NCBI RefSeq assembly: GCF_029893105.1
Contig: NZ_JARXWG010000030.1
Location: forward strand, 1 to 47,279
Direction: 5' to 3'
Origin: Parabacteroides sp. PF5-9
GTDB lineage: Bacteria > Bacteroidota > Bacteroidia > Bacteroidales > Tannerellaceae
Length of the DNA stretch: 47,279 nucleotides
Positions 13,782 through 23,208 of the stretch are shown here, piece after piece (positions within the stretch are counted from its first letter, which is position 1; every line of letters starts with the position of its first letter). The translations under genes and the position numbers were made by a program. The notes below the pieces were generated by a model. The model ran no database searches. It had not been told where the DNA came from and saw nothing but the letters and a program-made list of their open reading frames with translations.

Positions 13782-15239
13782 TTATAATGAATTTAAAAAA
13801 GTAATTACAGCATCACGGTCTTCTTTCGACATGCGGGAATAGAGCATGCGGGAAGCCGCTCCCTCACCGTCGTGCCACATGATGGCTTCAGTCAGATTAC
13901 GTGCCCGTCCATCATGCAAAAAATAGGTATGGCCGTTGACCACCTGTTGAAGCCCAAGTCCCCAAAGCGGAGTGGTACGCCACTCATTTCCTTGTGCCAG
14001 GCCACTGACATAGTTATCATTCAGTCCCTGTCCCATATCATGCAACAGATAGTCGGAGTAGGGATGAATCACCTGACTCCCCAGCCAGGGCAGTTGAGTA
14101 CCATTCAGCAATACCGTACCGCGTGGACGGGTGTGCAATGTCGTCACATGGCATAAATGGCATTTAGCCGCATAGAACATCTCTTCACCTCGTTTGACAA
14201 CCGGATCATCCACGTTCCGTCGTGCGGGAACACCTAAAGCTTGTAAATAAAGGTCGACATCTTCCATATCACTGGTCGAGATATCTACTCCATACTGAGA
14301 AAAGCCCATCATCTGGCTCTGCCCTTGACTGACCTCTTCCGGATAACGGTCGTTGGTCGCACCCATATCGGAAGAAAAACCTAACTCTACCGTCAGATCG
14401 GCGTGCTGTGCTTTATTTCCGGAAACACCAACCTGCATAATGCCCCGTTCCAGAATGTAATTCAATCGCCCGCTAATCCCATATTCGGGATAATTGCTAC
14501 GGGCAGCCAGTTGTTTTAACTCATCCAGATCAAGCGCCATCATCTGTCCCATGCCAACATGACGTAAAGGTTGACGAACGGTAATACGTAACTCCTCCGG
14601 TGGGATGCTATCGGCATACCAGTTTGTAATCTCATAGTGTGGGGTAAGTAAGCTATATTTCTCTCCATCGTGGAATTCAAACTCTTCTTCCGTATAGGTC
14701 GCTTTCAGTTTCCCTTCCGCTTTGACACCGTAAATGGACTGATCATGTAACACACGACCATACTCCGGATAATAGCCTCCTCCTTTACGGGTAATGTAAA
14801 CCAACATCGAGGAAAAACCATAGGTCCCCGAACCACCGTCTGTAAACATTGACGGTTTTGAGCGACCTGCATTTTTATGGCAACTGCCACAGGAGTAACC
14901 GGCATAAACAGGCCCTAATCCGTTACCACTTCCTTCACCCGTTCCACGTGAACGATCATACAAGTCATCACCTTTGAGGAAACGTACATTATACTCACCA
15001 CTCACCCAGTCGGCCGGGAGGTCAAATGATTTGGGAGAAGAGGTAAAAACAGTAGACAATCCGGCCGACAACTCCTCCGGTTTGGCCAGCTTCCCATTCG
15101 GTTTATAGATTGTCTTGTCATCCAGCCCATCTTCACATCCGATGAAAGACCCCGAGAACGCAAGAATACAAAGCCCTAAAAGAGCCTTGTATCCCAATAT
15201 ATTTCTTTCCGGATCATTAAACCCGAATCTTTTTCTCAT
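13782..15239 (-). CDS. Di-haem oxidoreductase (DHOR family) lipoprotein
   Basis: 485 residues, the usual size for the family once called thiol oxidoreductase. A lipoprotein signal ends at FIGC (C35). Two covalent haem sites are present: CGSCH (C117, C120, H121) and CHLCH (C360, C363, H364). The family motif LHDGRARNLTEAIMWHDGE is near 440-460. Relatives are related to MauG and bacterial di-haem peroxidases, so it may reduce peroxide or oxidise a partner. It is flanked by imelysin (12 bases upstream) and a porin, a pairing seen in other bacteria with iron- or oxidation-linked roles. The periplasmic location is inferred from the signal. Confidence 0.9.
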   Translation of the reverse strand: MRKRFGFNDPERNILGYKALLGLCILAFSGSFIGCEDGLDDKTIYKPNGKLAKPEELSAGLSTVFTSSPKSFDLPADWVSGEYNVRFLKGDDLYDRSRGTGEGSGNGLGPVYAGYSCGSCHKNAGRSKPSMFTDGGSGTYGFSSMLVYITRKGGGYYPEYGRVLHDQSIYGVKAEGKLKATYTEEEFEFHDGEKYSLLTPHYEITNWYADSIPPEELRITVRQPLRHVGMGQMMALDLDELKQLAARSNYPEYGISGRLNYILERGIMQVGVSGNKAQHADLTVELGFSSDMGATNDRYPEEVSQGQSQMMGFSQYGVDISTSDMEDVDLYLQALGVPARRNVDDPVVKRGEEMFYAAKCHLCHVTTLHTRPRGTVLLNGTQLPWLGSQVIHPYSDYLLHDMGQGLNDNYVSGLAQGNEWRTTPLWGLGLQQVVNGHTYFLHDGRARNLTEAIMWHDGEGAASRMLYSRMSKEDRDAVITFLNSL

Positions 15240-15251
15240 ATGAACTATTTA

Positions 15252-16400
15252 TTAATATAAATCCAATGCTGTTCTTACTTTCTGGAACACATCACTCAAA
15301 TCGGCACAAGCCTCCATGGCTGCCTCAATTTCAGAGGTAGCATCCAAATTGCTACGGAAAGGAGCAGGAATGTTCTCGATCGCTTTAATCGTCGCTTCAA
15401 TCTGGCTTTTTACCTCCGTATCTAAGTCGGCATCAACCAAACGAACCAAACTGGATAAACTATTTGCACTGGCAGTCGTAAGTCCTCTACCTCCAAAATA
15501 GGAATTTTTAATACTGATAATGTTATCGACATAGTCAGTCAAAGAGTTCCAGCTATACCATGATTCAACCTGAAGAACTGCTTCTTCATAGTTTTTATTC
15601 TTCCATTCGTTATAAGGGGTGCCTATTTTTGCATCACCTACTTCATCAGAAATATTTTGTATCCCACCGCTGATGATAAATTCGCCTAAGACATTACGTG
15701 CACTTCCTGTACGACGGGTGGCATATTCTTTCATCTCTTCACCAAAAGGAGTCGGTACTTCTTCTGTTCCCAAGCCATCAACCCAAGCTTCACGAAGACG
15801 TTTTGTGTCTTGTAACAATCGGTCTGAGACAGCCTTAGCATATCCTTTTTCGTTGGTAGTCATCTCTTCGGCATTTCTTGACTTTCCATCATTGAACAAT
15901 AAGTATTCTAAAGTGTGGAATCCGCGCAAACTCTGTGCTTCTTCCGCCTTATCGTCATCTTCAGGATCTTCTTCACCGATAGAGGAGAAATCAGCAGTAA
16001 GCAACAACTGATCCAAACCATCTTTATCCAATGGCCAGCTATCCAAACTCGGGTCTAAATTCTCATAATCAGCCGGTCCGTAAAGGAAAGCTTCACTTTC
16101 TTCCCAAGGCTTACGGGCTGCTCGCCATGCATCACATGCAATATCTAAATCTTCCTGAGTACCGCTTGATATAAATTTGTTCACCGCAGCTGACATAGCG
16201 ATCACCTTTGTTTCCATTTCCGTATAGGTAGGGATTACGACGTCGTCTACATATGTTGCAATTACAGCTTTCATCTGCGCTTCTGTGACTACTACTTCAG
16301 AAGGCCCGTCCGGCTCGTCCGGGGTGTCGTCATCACTACATGCTCCAAGGGGGAGGAGCAAACCCATGATCATTGTTGCAAAAAGAATTCTTTTTTTCAT
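15252..16400 (-). CDS. Imelysin-family lipoprotein
   Basis: 382 residues. The lipobox is LPLGAC (C21), followed by an acidic linker. The imelysin (peptidase M75) motif GxHxxE is intact as GFHTLE at 160-165, and there are two repeats of four-helix character. Despite the peptidase name, members such as EfeO and IrpA are linked to iron or other metal handling, so I read it as a metal-binding surface or periplasmic protein. It lies 23 bases after the first porin and directly before the di-haem oxidoreductase. ORF length and motif are complete. Confidence 0.9.
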   Translation of the reverse strand: MKKRILFATMIMGLLLPLGACSDDDTPDEPDGPSEVVVTEAQMKAVIATYVDDVVIPTYTEMETKVIAMSAAVNKFISSGTQEDLDIACDAWRAARKPWEESEAFLYGPADYENLDPSLDSWPLDKDGLDQLLLTADFSSIGEEDPEDDDKAEEAQSLRGFHTLEYLLFNDGKSRNAEEMTTNEKGYAKAVSDRLLQDTKRLREAWVDGLGTEEVPTPFGEEMKEYATRRTGSARNVLGEFIISGGIQNISDEVGDAKIGTPYNEWKNKNYEEAVLQVESWYSWNSLTDYVDNIISIKNSYFGGRGLTTASANSLSSLVRLVDADLDTEVKSQIEATIKAIENIPAPFRSNLDATSEIEAAMEACADLSDVFQKVRTALDLY

Positions 16401-16423
16401 GTTCTATTAATTATAAAAATTTG

Positions 16424-17722
16424 TTATTTACTTAAAAACCATCCAACATACGCAATTCCGGCAGAAATCATATTTTCGGAATTATAATCTCCTCCTCCGA
16501 TCCGGCGGTTGGTATAATCGGCTTTAATTACCAGGTTGGGTAATGCGTAATAATTGATACCTGCTGTCCAAACAGAAGTCTGTAAACGTTTATCAGCTAA
16601 AACAGATCCTTGTGTCTTTTCCATCGGATTGTAGTATTCATAGCGAACAAACGGATAGATACGGGGCGCCTTTCCGCCAAAAAATGAACCCACATTGTAC
16701 CCGACCTCTCCACCATAACTCACCGCCTTACTGGCCACATCGGTACGCGGGTAGCCGGAAGCATTTGTGAGTCGACGGTTCACCTTCGACAACGCTTCGC
16801 TATCGCCTAATGTACCGTAAACCATATTGGCACGGGCAATCAGATTTTTTCTTTTATACTGTGCATCAACTGTGACAATGTTCACCGTATTTTTCATATG
16901 CGAAGTACTGTTTGGCTTCGATGCATTTTTTGCACTCTGATTATAGTGTCCGGAAATACCGATGCGCAATCCTTTAATGCCGTTATAGTTCAATCGACCT
17001 GCAAAAGCCGGACTGGTGAACGTATTCACTTCATATACCCCTTGTTTCCCACTGGCAATCCATTCGGTATTCCGGAATCCCATCGGATCTAATCCGGCTA
17101 CCATCATCACTTCATAATCAAATCCGGAGAATGCTCCAAAGAAAGAGATCCCGTTTTCGTGCCAGGTGGATGGAAGAATAGTCGTTTCTCCTTCAGGACG
17201 GTATACCCCAAAAAAGTTAATTGGCTCATGATACGCATTCGTCAATCCAATAGGTACGATCATATGCCCTACGCGCACATTAAATGCTGAGTGAAGAAGT
17301 TTTGTGATATGAAATTGCTCCAAGACAACTTCGCCGCCTTTCTCAATTTCCACTTCATATTCTCCTCCTTCGTCATGCCATTCGATTTCACGAGCTGCTC
17401 CGGTTCCTCCGTATTCAAACTCAATCTCCGCACCTAAGATCCATGAGGAAGAAAACTTATAGTCTAATGCCAGAATAAAACGGGGAATAGAAATCGCCCC
17501 GCGGTCCATTTTACTGCTGCCCATGGGCAACAAACGATTGGGGCCATAATCCATATAACTGGCCGCCATTTCACCATATCCGCCTAAACGGAATTTCTCG
17601 TAACCACCAACATAACTGTTTGTCGATGCATTCTCCTGAGTACTTAGTTCTGTAGAGATTTGAGCGGTTAGTGAAGTAGAGAAAAATAGAGTAATTGTGA
17701 ATAGTTGTAATAACCTTCTCAT
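16424..17722 (-). CDS. Outer-membrane porin-like protein, first gene of the haem/imelysin operon
   Basis: 432 residues from ATG 17722. The longer start at 17827 is rejected because a TACATTTG -7 element lies at 17742-17749, downstream of it, and because a clean signal peptide (MRRLLQLFTITLFFSTSLTAQ region) begins here. The mature part is barrel-like (KFRLGGYGEMAASYMDYGP, RVGHMIVPIGLTNAYHEP) and resembles porin O/P-type channels. It likely gives a substrate access to the periplasm, and the operon is led by it. An 8-bp inverted repeat 50-80 bases upstream of the start of transcription may be the operator. Confidence 0.85.
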   Translation of the reverse strand: MRRLLQLFTITLFFSTSLTAQISTELSTQENASTNSYVGGYEKFRLGGYGEMAASYMDYGPNRLLPMGSSKMDRGAISIPRFILALDYKFSSSWILGAEIEFEYGGTGAAREIEWHDEGGEYEVEIEKGGEVVLEQFHITKLLHSAFNVRVGHMIVPIGLTNAYHEPINFFGVYRPEGETTILPSTWHENGISFFGAFSGFDYEVMMVAGLDPMGFRNTEWIASGKQGVYEVNTFTSPAFAGRLNYNGIKGLRIGISGHYNQSAKNASKPNSTSHMKNTVNIVTVDAQYKRKNLIARANMVYGTLGDSEALSKVNRRLTNASGYPRTDVASKAVSYGGEVGYNVGSFFGGKAPRIYPFVRYEYYNPMEKTQGSVLADKRLQTSVWTAGINYYALPNLVIKADYTNRRIGGGDYNSENMISAGIAYVGWFLSK

Positions 17723-17741
17723 GTTATTTGATAATTTTTTG

Positions 17742-17749
17742 CAAATGTA
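17742..17749 (-). promoter_or_regulatory. -7 element of the porin/imelysin/di-haem operon
   Basis: On the minus strand TACATTTG matches TAnnTTTG. TTGT occurs 19 bases upstream as a possible -33 element. The expected start of transcription is near 17735. Confidence 0.6.
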
Positions 17750-17782
17750 GGGGCGCTTCACAACGTACACAATCACAACAAA

Positions 17783-17821
17783 TAGGTAAAAAGGGGAATT
17801 CTCTTTACCTAATAATAGGTA
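17783..17821. promoter_or_regulatory. Candidate operator in the divergent porin/ricT region
   Basis: TAGGTAAA (17783-17790) and TTTACCTA (17804-17811) form a perfect inverted repeat around a GAATTC-containing spacer, and AATAGGTA recurs at 17781-17788 and 17814-17821. It lies about 48-86 bases upstream of the operon start at 17735, and about as close to the ricT promoter. Confidence 0.45.
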
Positions 17822-17869
17822 TGTCATTCATTTTTTCCCTGTGGAACAGCCATTTCGGGAATTAATTAC

Positions 17870-17877
17870 TAATTTTG
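17870..17877 (+). promoter_or_regulatory. -7 element of ricT
   Basis: TAATTTTG matches TAnnTTTG, 74 bases before the ricT start at 17951. It is divergent from the porin promoter. Confidence 0.5.
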
Positions 17878-17950
17878 CGTATTTATTACGATCATTTTTT
17901 TTAATAATGGAAGAGGCGCTAATAACTTCTTCACTCAATATATACCAGAG

Positions 17951-19252
17951 ATGGACTTTAAATTAGATAAAGGAAGCTGCTGCATGAGCCGTAAGGGATG
18001 CAGTAAGATACAAAATAATAAACTCAATACCTACGATTGGTTATGTGATGTTCCGGATGCGGAAAATGCAACAGATTATGTTGAAGTTCAATTTAAAAAT
18101 ACGCGAAAAGGATACTATCTGAATAATACCAAAATACCTTTGGAAAAAGGAGATGTCGTGGCCGTAGAAGCTTCGCCCGGTCATGATATCGGAACAGTGA
18201 CACTGACCGGGAAACTGGTATTGTTGCAAATGAAAAAGGTACATACCCGTGCCGAAGGTGCTGAAGTTAAAAAAGTGTACCGCAAGGCGAAACCAACCGA
18301 CCTCGACAAATACGAAGAAGCTAAAGCAAAAGAGCATGAAACAATGATCCGTTCGCGCCAGATCGCGGCTGATCTTGGGCTGAACATGAAGATCGGTGAT
18401 GTCGAATATCAGGGAGACGGGAATAAAGCCATATTCTATTATATTGCAGACGAGCGGGTCGATTTCCGCCAATTGATTAAAGTATTGGCCGATGCGTTTC
18501 GTGTACGTATCGAGATGAAACAGATCGGCGCCCGTCAGGAAGCCGGACGCATCGGAGGAATAGGCCCTTGCGGGCGTGAATTATGTTGTTCCAGCTGGAT
18601 GACCAGTTTTGTCTCTGTCGCAACGGGAGCCGCCCGTTACCAGGACATCTCTATGAATCCTCAGAAGTTGGCCGGACAATGTGCCAAACTAAAATGCTGT
18701 ATCAACTATGAAGTAGATGTCTACGTTGAAGCCCAGAAACGATTACCTTCCCGCGAAGTCGTGCTCGAGACCAAGGACAATACCTATTATCATTTCAAAA
18801 CAGACGTCTTTAAGCGCGAAATCACCTATTCGACAGACAAATCGTTTGCAGCTAATCTGGTCGTTATTCCCGCAAAACGAGCCTTTGACGTCATCAATAT
18901 GAATAAAAAAGGGGAGAAACCTCTTTTACTCGAAGGCGACATCAAACCAGAACCACCAAGAAGAGATGCAAAAGATATTTTGGAAGACAGCCTCACCCGT
19001 TTCGATACTGTTAAAAAGAAGAAAAAGAAACGTCAGGGACCGGTTAAAAACGATCAGAATACATCTCCCAACAATAATACATCTCCCGAGACAGAACAAG
19101 GGAATCGGCCCAATCAAAGAAACGAAGGAGAGAGAAACAACAGAAATCGTCAGCGCAACAATAAGTATAAAGGCAAACAGAATAATCATGATAGACAAAC
19201 ACCTAACAACAGACAGTCGCGGCCTCATGACTCCAATGATAAAAGCAATTAA
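17951..19252 (+). CDS. ricT: PSP1-domain protein RicT (YaaT-like)
   Basis: 433 residues. The PSP1 core is at about 130-240, with GDVEYQGDGNKAIFYYIADE, KQIGARQEAGRIGGIGPCG and the cysteine sets CGRELCC and CAKLKCC that in RicT bind an iron-sulfur cluster. Cysteines near the N-terminus (GSCCMSRKGC) may add to it. In Bacillus, RicT works with RicA and RicF on RNase Y-dependent RNA processing; the role in Bacteroidetes is not established. The last about 90 residues are a low-complexity Asn/Arg/Lys-rich tail, likely disordered and possibly RNA-binding. gldH starts within its last codons. Confidence 0.9.
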   Translation: MDFKLDKGSCCMSRKGCSKIQNNKLNTYDWLCDVPDAENATDYVEVQFKNTRKGYYLNNTKIPLEKGDVVAVEASPGHDIGTVTLTGKLVLLQMKKVHTRAEGAEVKKVYRKAKPTDLDKYEEAKAKEHETMIRSRQIAADLGLNMKIGDVEYQGDGNKAIFYYIADERVDFRQLIKVLADAFRVRIEMKQIGARQEAGRIGGIGPCGRELCCSSWMTSFVSVATGAARYQDISMNPQKLAGQCAKLKCCINYEVDVYVEAQKRLPSREVVLETKDNTYYHFKTDVFKREITYSTDKSFAANLVVIPAKRAFDVINMNKKGEKPLLLEGDIKPEPPRRDAKDILEDSLTRFDTVKKKKKKRQGPVKNDQNTSPNNNTSPETEQGNRPNQRNEGERNNRNRQRNNKYKGKQNNHDRQTPNNRQSRPHDSNDKSN

Positions 19253-19709
19253 AAGCCTATTCATTGCTTGTTTGTCTCTTGTCGCTTTTTCCTCATGTAT
19301 TGAGTCCGCTTTATATGAACAATATCAAGCCATAGAAAATCAATCCTGGGAGAAGAATAAAGAGTACTATTTTACATTTTCGGTGGAGGATATTTCTGTG
19401 CCTTATGACCTGTTTCTGGAGGTTCGTAATACCAACCTATACCCTTATCAAAATCTCTGGGTATTCAGTCAGCAGGAATTACCAATCGGCTCTATTCAAA
19501 AGGATACAATCGAATGTATGCTTGCAGATGACTTTGGGAAATGGTTTGGAAAAGGAATCTCTATTTTTCAGATGAATTTCCCGATCCGTTCCAACTATTA
19601 TTTCCCCAATAAAGGACAATATACATTCAGTTTCCGCCAGGGGATGCGAACAGATACGCTGGAAGGGATTCATGAGATCGGTTTTAAAGTAGAAAAGTCC
19701 CGGCATTAA
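19227..19709 (+). CDS. gldH: Gliding-motility-type lipoprotein GldH
   Basis: 160 residues from ATG 19227, with an alternative ATG at 19236 three codons later. The gene overlaps the ricT end by about 25 bases. A lipoprotein signal (KSLFIACLSLVAFSSC) is followed by a GldH-family domain with VPYDLFLEVRNTNLYPYQNLW in its middle. In Flavobacterium GldH supports gliding and type IX secretion, but many non-gliding Bacteroidetes keep it beside ricT as here, so its role in this organism is open. No frameshift is seen. An SLC12-like gene starts 20 bases downstream. Confidence 0.85.
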   Translation: MTPMIKAIKSLFIACLSLVAFSSCIESALYEQYQAIENQSWEKNKEYYFTFSVEDISVPYDLFLEVRNTNLYPYQNLWVFSQQELPIGSIQKDTIECMLADDFGKWFGKGISIFQMNFPIRSNYYFPNKGQYTFSFRQGMRTDTLEGIHEIGFKVEKSRH

Positions 19710-19729
19710 TCCATTGAATTAGAACGTCT

Positions 19730-21982
19730 ATGCTACAAAAAAATAAAACATCCCTACCGAGTGGATTTGGAGTTGCTCCGGTCTATTTCACAGCGATCTC
19801 TACAATTCTGGGGGCTGTTTTGTTTTTACGTTTCGGATTTGCAGTGGGAACAATCGGTTTCTGGGGCGCAATCGGAATCATTCTGTTAGGGCATCTGATC
19901 ACCATCCCAACCGCATTAGCACTTTCAGAAATCGCCACGAACAAACGAGTAGAAGGCGGCGGGGAATATTTCATTATCTCTCGTTCTTTTGGTCTGAAAA
20001 TCGGTTCAACCATTGGGATCACCCTGTTCTTCTCACAGGCAATCAGTATCGCGTTCTACATCATAGCATTTACAGAAGCATTTGTCCCCCTCTTCGATTG
20101 GTGGCTGAATACGTTTGGAGTAGCACTCCCACGACAAGCAATCAGTGTTCCTTCATTAATCCTATTAACATTAGTTCTATTAAAGCAAGGAGCCGGCTCA
20201 GGCATGAAGTTGCTCTATATCGTCAACATCATTCTTTTTATCTCTTTGCTCCTCTTTTTTATGGGGAAACCTATCGAAGCTGAGACCGGATCAGAAGGAG
20301 AAGTAATCAGCTATGTCGGAGAAAATTTCGGCTTCTTCAACAACAACCTGTTCTTTGTCGTATTTGCCATCTGCTTCCCGGCCTTTACCGGAATGACAGC
20401 CGGAGTCGGGTTAAGCGGCGACTTAAAAAACCCCGGAAAATCAATCCCGTTAGGAACTATGGGCGGAACAGTAACCGGCTTGATTGTTTACATTTTAATT
20501 GTCTGGAAATTGTCGGTATCCGCCTCCCAGGCAGACCTGTTGGAAGACCAACTGATCATGTCGCGGATTGCTGTTTTCGGCAATATAATCATCCCATTAG
20601 GGCTTGCCGCCTGTACCCTCTCATCAGCTTTAGGATCGATACTTGTTGCTCCCCGTACCTTACAGGCGCTGGCTGTCGACAAAAGTCTGCCCTTGGGGCG
20701 CTTCAACGCCTTCCTGGCTCAGGGGAGAGGGGCACGAAAAGAGCCTTTTAATGCAACAATTGTCGCCTTTCTAATCGCATTGGTCTTCGTCTTAATGGGG
20801 AATATTAACCAGGTTGCCGGTATTATTTCTATGTTTTTCCTGATCACCTACGGATCGCTTTGCCTGATCTCCTTCTTAAATCATTTCGGATCCCCGCCCT
20901 CCTACCGTCCACGTTTCCGGTCGAAATGGTATTTCTCGCTCGGGGGGTTTCTACTTTCCGTCTGGGTGATGTTTATGATCGATTCGCTCTATACCATTTT
21001 GTCGTATCTGATTCTGGTATTGATTTATATTATCATCGAACATTCGAATAAAGATCAGAAAGGGCTGGGAGACATCTTCCGTGGAGCGCTCTTTCAACTC
21101 AATCGCCGATTACGCGTCTTTATGCAAAAAAGCCAGGCAACGCTGGAACATGAAGAGTGGCGGCCGTCGGCAATATGTATTTCGCCCCATTCATTCGAAC
21201 GGGATAAGGTGCTTGAATTGATGAAATGGATCAGCCATCAGCATGGATTCGGTACCTACTTCCATTTTATCGAAGGGTACTACAGCAAACAGACCTTCCT
21301 GGATTCACAGGAGATCCTTCGTCAATTGATTGAAAATCAAAAAGAACATCAAAGCGCTTTGTATATCGATACCATGATATCGCCCTCATACACCTCTGCC
21401 ATTGCACAGGTGATCCAGACACCTTCCATCTCGGGTATGGAGAACAATATGGTGGTTTTTGAATTCGATAAAAGCTATCCGGAAGAACTCAGCCGCATCC
21501 TGGAAAATATCAATCTGGCAAGAGCCGGAAATTTTGATATCTGCATCTTTGCCGGTTCACATTATCCGGTTCGCAACCGCAATGGAATACATGTATGGAT
21601 CAGGCCTACAGATGAGAAAAACACCAATCTGATGATTCTTTTAGGGTATATTATTATGGCTCACCCCGACTGGCGGAAAAGCCAGATTAAAATATTTATG
21701 ACAAGCGCCACCGGAGAAAGCGAACAGACCAAAACAGACCTGCAGGAACGTATTGCAACAGGCCGTTTGCCGATCACCTTAACCAATATCGAGATTGTCA
21801 CCCTGCCGGAAGGAGAAACGCTTCGCGATGCAATCACAGAACGTTCAAAACATGCAGGACTTACCATTATCGGCTTCAGGGAAGAGATTATCAAACACGA
21901 TCCGATGGCGTTCTTTACCGGTTTCAATGAGATCGGAGATGTCTTATTTGTCAATGCTTCACAAGAAAAAGAGATCAATTAA
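19730..21982 (+). CDS. SLC12-like cation-chloride / amino-acid permease family transporter
   Basis: 750 residues. The first about 440 hold around 12 membrane segments of the APC fold, beginning GFGVAPVYFTAISTILGAVLFLRFG, a pattern close to SLC12 Na-K-Cl and K-Cl cotransporters. GGGEYFIISRSFG is a conserved loop. The C-terminal about 300 residues are soluble, with segments reminiscent of the SLC12 regulatory tail (VFEFDKSYPEEL, LTIIGFREEI). It probably moves K or Na with chloride, or amino acids, across the inner membrane; the ion set cannot be read from sequence. It likely shares a transcript with ricT and gldH. Confidence 0.8.
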   Translation: MLQKNKTSLPSGFGVAPVYFTAISTILGAVLFLRFGFAVGTIGFWGAIGIILLGHLITIPTALALSEIATNKRVEGGGEYFIISRSFGLKIGSTIGITLFFSQAISIAFYIIAFTEAFVPLFDWWLNTFGVALPRQAISVPSLILLTLVLLKQGAGSGMKLLYIVNIILFISLLLFFMGKPIEAETGSEGEVISYVGENFGFFNNNLFFVVFAICFPAFTGMTAGVGLSGDLKNPGKSIPLGTMGGTVTGLIVYILIVWKLSVSASQADLLEDQLIMSRIAVFGNIIIPLGLAACTLSSALGSILVAPRTLQALAVDKSLPLGRFNAFLAQGRGARKEPFNATIVAFLIALVFVLMGNINQVAGIISMFFLITYGSLCLISFLNHFGSPPSYRPRFRSKWYFSLGGFLLSVWVMFMIDSLYTILSYLILVLIYIIIEHSNKDQKGLGDIFRGALFQLNRRLRVFMQKSQATLEHEEWRPSAICISPHSFERDKVLELMKWISHQHGFGTYFHFIEGYYSKQTFLDSQEILRQLIENQKEHQSALYIDTMISPSYTSAIAQVIQTPSISGMENNMVVFEFDKSYPEELSRILENINLARAGNFDICIFAGSHYPVRNRNGIHVWIRPTDEKNTNLMILLGYIIMAHPDWRKSQIKIFMTSATGESEQTKTDLQERIATGRLPITLTNIEIVTLPEGETLRDAITERSKHAGLTIIGFREEIIKHDPMAFFTGFNEIGDVLFVNASQEKEIN

Positions 21983-22098
21983 CACTTTCTTCAACAACCA
22001 CGGGTTCCTTGCAGTCACCCGCGGGCTAAAATAGATCGTGCCTTCAGCACTTCAAAATGCTTCCAATATTACCCGAATTGAAGATCCTTTATGATGGC

Positions 22099-22563
22099 TT
22101 ACATCTCAGTTACCGGAGGGGGTGGTAACTCTTCTATCGGATTAGTTTGAGGTTCATCTTCCGAGATGTTGACTATGGCATCTACCACATATCTGGAATA
22201 TCCTCTCCAAGGTAAAACGCCGAAATATTCTTTATAATGCAGATCGACCATCTTACCGCCTGAGAGCATCAGCTTTTCGGCGATTTCTTTATCTGCAATC
22301 GAAAAAGTAAACTCATTGGATTGTATTCCACCTACCTGACTCGACTTGAATCCGCTTTGAATCAGTTTCCCTTCGTAGGTTTTGAAGACGATCCCTTTAT
22401 AGACCACAAAATTCAACTGTCCTGATTTCACCCCTTCTCCATACGGATAGTAATACCTGATCCCTACAAAAAGCACCAGCCCCAGAAGTAATATGAATAG
22501 TATACTATTCCGTATTTTCTTCCATCCGCTTTTTTTCTTAACCTGCTCTTGATTGTCTGTCAT
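22099..22563 (-). CDS. Single-pass membrane protein of unknown function
   Basis: 154 residues. A basic start (KKKSGWKKIRNS) precedes one membrane segment (ILFILLLGLVLFVGIRYYYP), with a soluble part of about 115 residues outside the cytosol. The tail is Pro-rich (EELPPPPVTEM). No catalytic motif or known family is obvious. It lies 58 bases downstream of a DUF3109 gene on the same strand. Homologues near DUF3109 would help to name it, but I do not recognise one. Confidence 0.7.
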   Translation of the reverse strand: MTDNQEQVKKKSGWKKIRNSILFILLLGLVLFVGIRYYYPYGEGVKSGQLNFVVYKGIVFKTYEGKLIQSGFKSSQVGGIQSNEFTFSIADKEIAEKLMLSGGKMVDLHYKEYFGVLPWRGYSRYVVDAIVNISEDEPQTNPIEELPPPPVTEM

Positions 22564-22621
22564 AACCTTTTTTATTATAAAACAATACTCTTGTTTGATT
22601 GTTGCTTTTCGGCAGAAAGAA

Positions 22622-23203
22622 CTATAAATTTTTTTGTTTACGCCACTCTTCGGCCGATATGGTCAGTTTGTCGTACCATTCCTGTCCGAATTTACGAATT
22701 AAAGGTTCTTTCAAGAATTGGTATACCGGTAGTTTCTCTTGTCGTCCCAGCAATTCAGCAGGTTTACAGATACTCCACCGATCGAGGTTTACTGCTCTGA
22801 ATGTTTCATACTGTTTAATCCTGATCGGATATAGGTGGCAGGAGACAGGCTTCATAAAATTGACCTCTCCTGCCCGGAAAGCTTTTTCTATTGCACATTT
22901 GCAGATGCCCCGTTCATCATAGTAGGTGAACACACAATCCTTTCCGTTCACGATAGAGGTCACCGTATCTCCTTCGATATCAATATAGGCTACTCCTTGT
23001 TTTTTGATGACTTCCTGTGCTTCGGGGCGCAGATCATCCCATATCTTGGGCAATACGTTGTTTAATTCGGCCAATTCTCCTCTGTCCAGCGGTGCACCGG
23101 CATCACCTTCTATGCAACACGCTCCCTTACATTGGGAGAGGTCGCACAGGAAGTGACGTTCGATCACATCCATGCTGACGAGAGCATCTTCTATCTGCAA
23201 CAT
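22622..23203 (-). CDS. DUF3109 family protein
   Basis: 193 residues. The sequence contains a cysteine-rich core typical of DUF3109: CDLSQCKGACCIEGD near 19-33, CVFTYYDERGICKCAI near 89-104, and SCHLYPIRI with SICKPAE further on. These suggest a metal or iron-sulfur site, similar to the YkgJ group. No biochemical role is known. There is no signal peptide. The start at 23203 is used because MLQIEDALVS fits the family. The upstream region is a 16-copy heptamer array, which may contain its promoter. It probably shares a transcript with the membrane protein that follows. Confidence 0.85.
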   Translation of the reverse strand: MLQIEDALVSMDVIERHFLCDLSQCKGACCIEGDAGAPLDRGELAELNNVLPKIWDDLRPEAQEVIKKQGVAYIDIEGDTVTSIVNGKDCVFTYYDERGICKCAIEKAFRAGEVNFMKPVSCHLYPIRIKQYETFRAVNLDRWSICKPAELLGRQEKLPVYQFLKEPLIRKFGQEWYDKLTISAEEWRKQKNL

Positions 23204-23208
23204 GTATA

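Noticed and set aside
15252-16400. Imelysin as a true secreted peptidase
   Set aside because: GxHxxE is present, but the family is better linked to metal binding than to proteolysis, and the neighbours are haem proteins.
21983-22098. Terminator after the SLC12-like gene
   Set aside because: CCACGGGT/ACCCGCGG forms a hairpin with one mismatch but no U-run follows in either direction.
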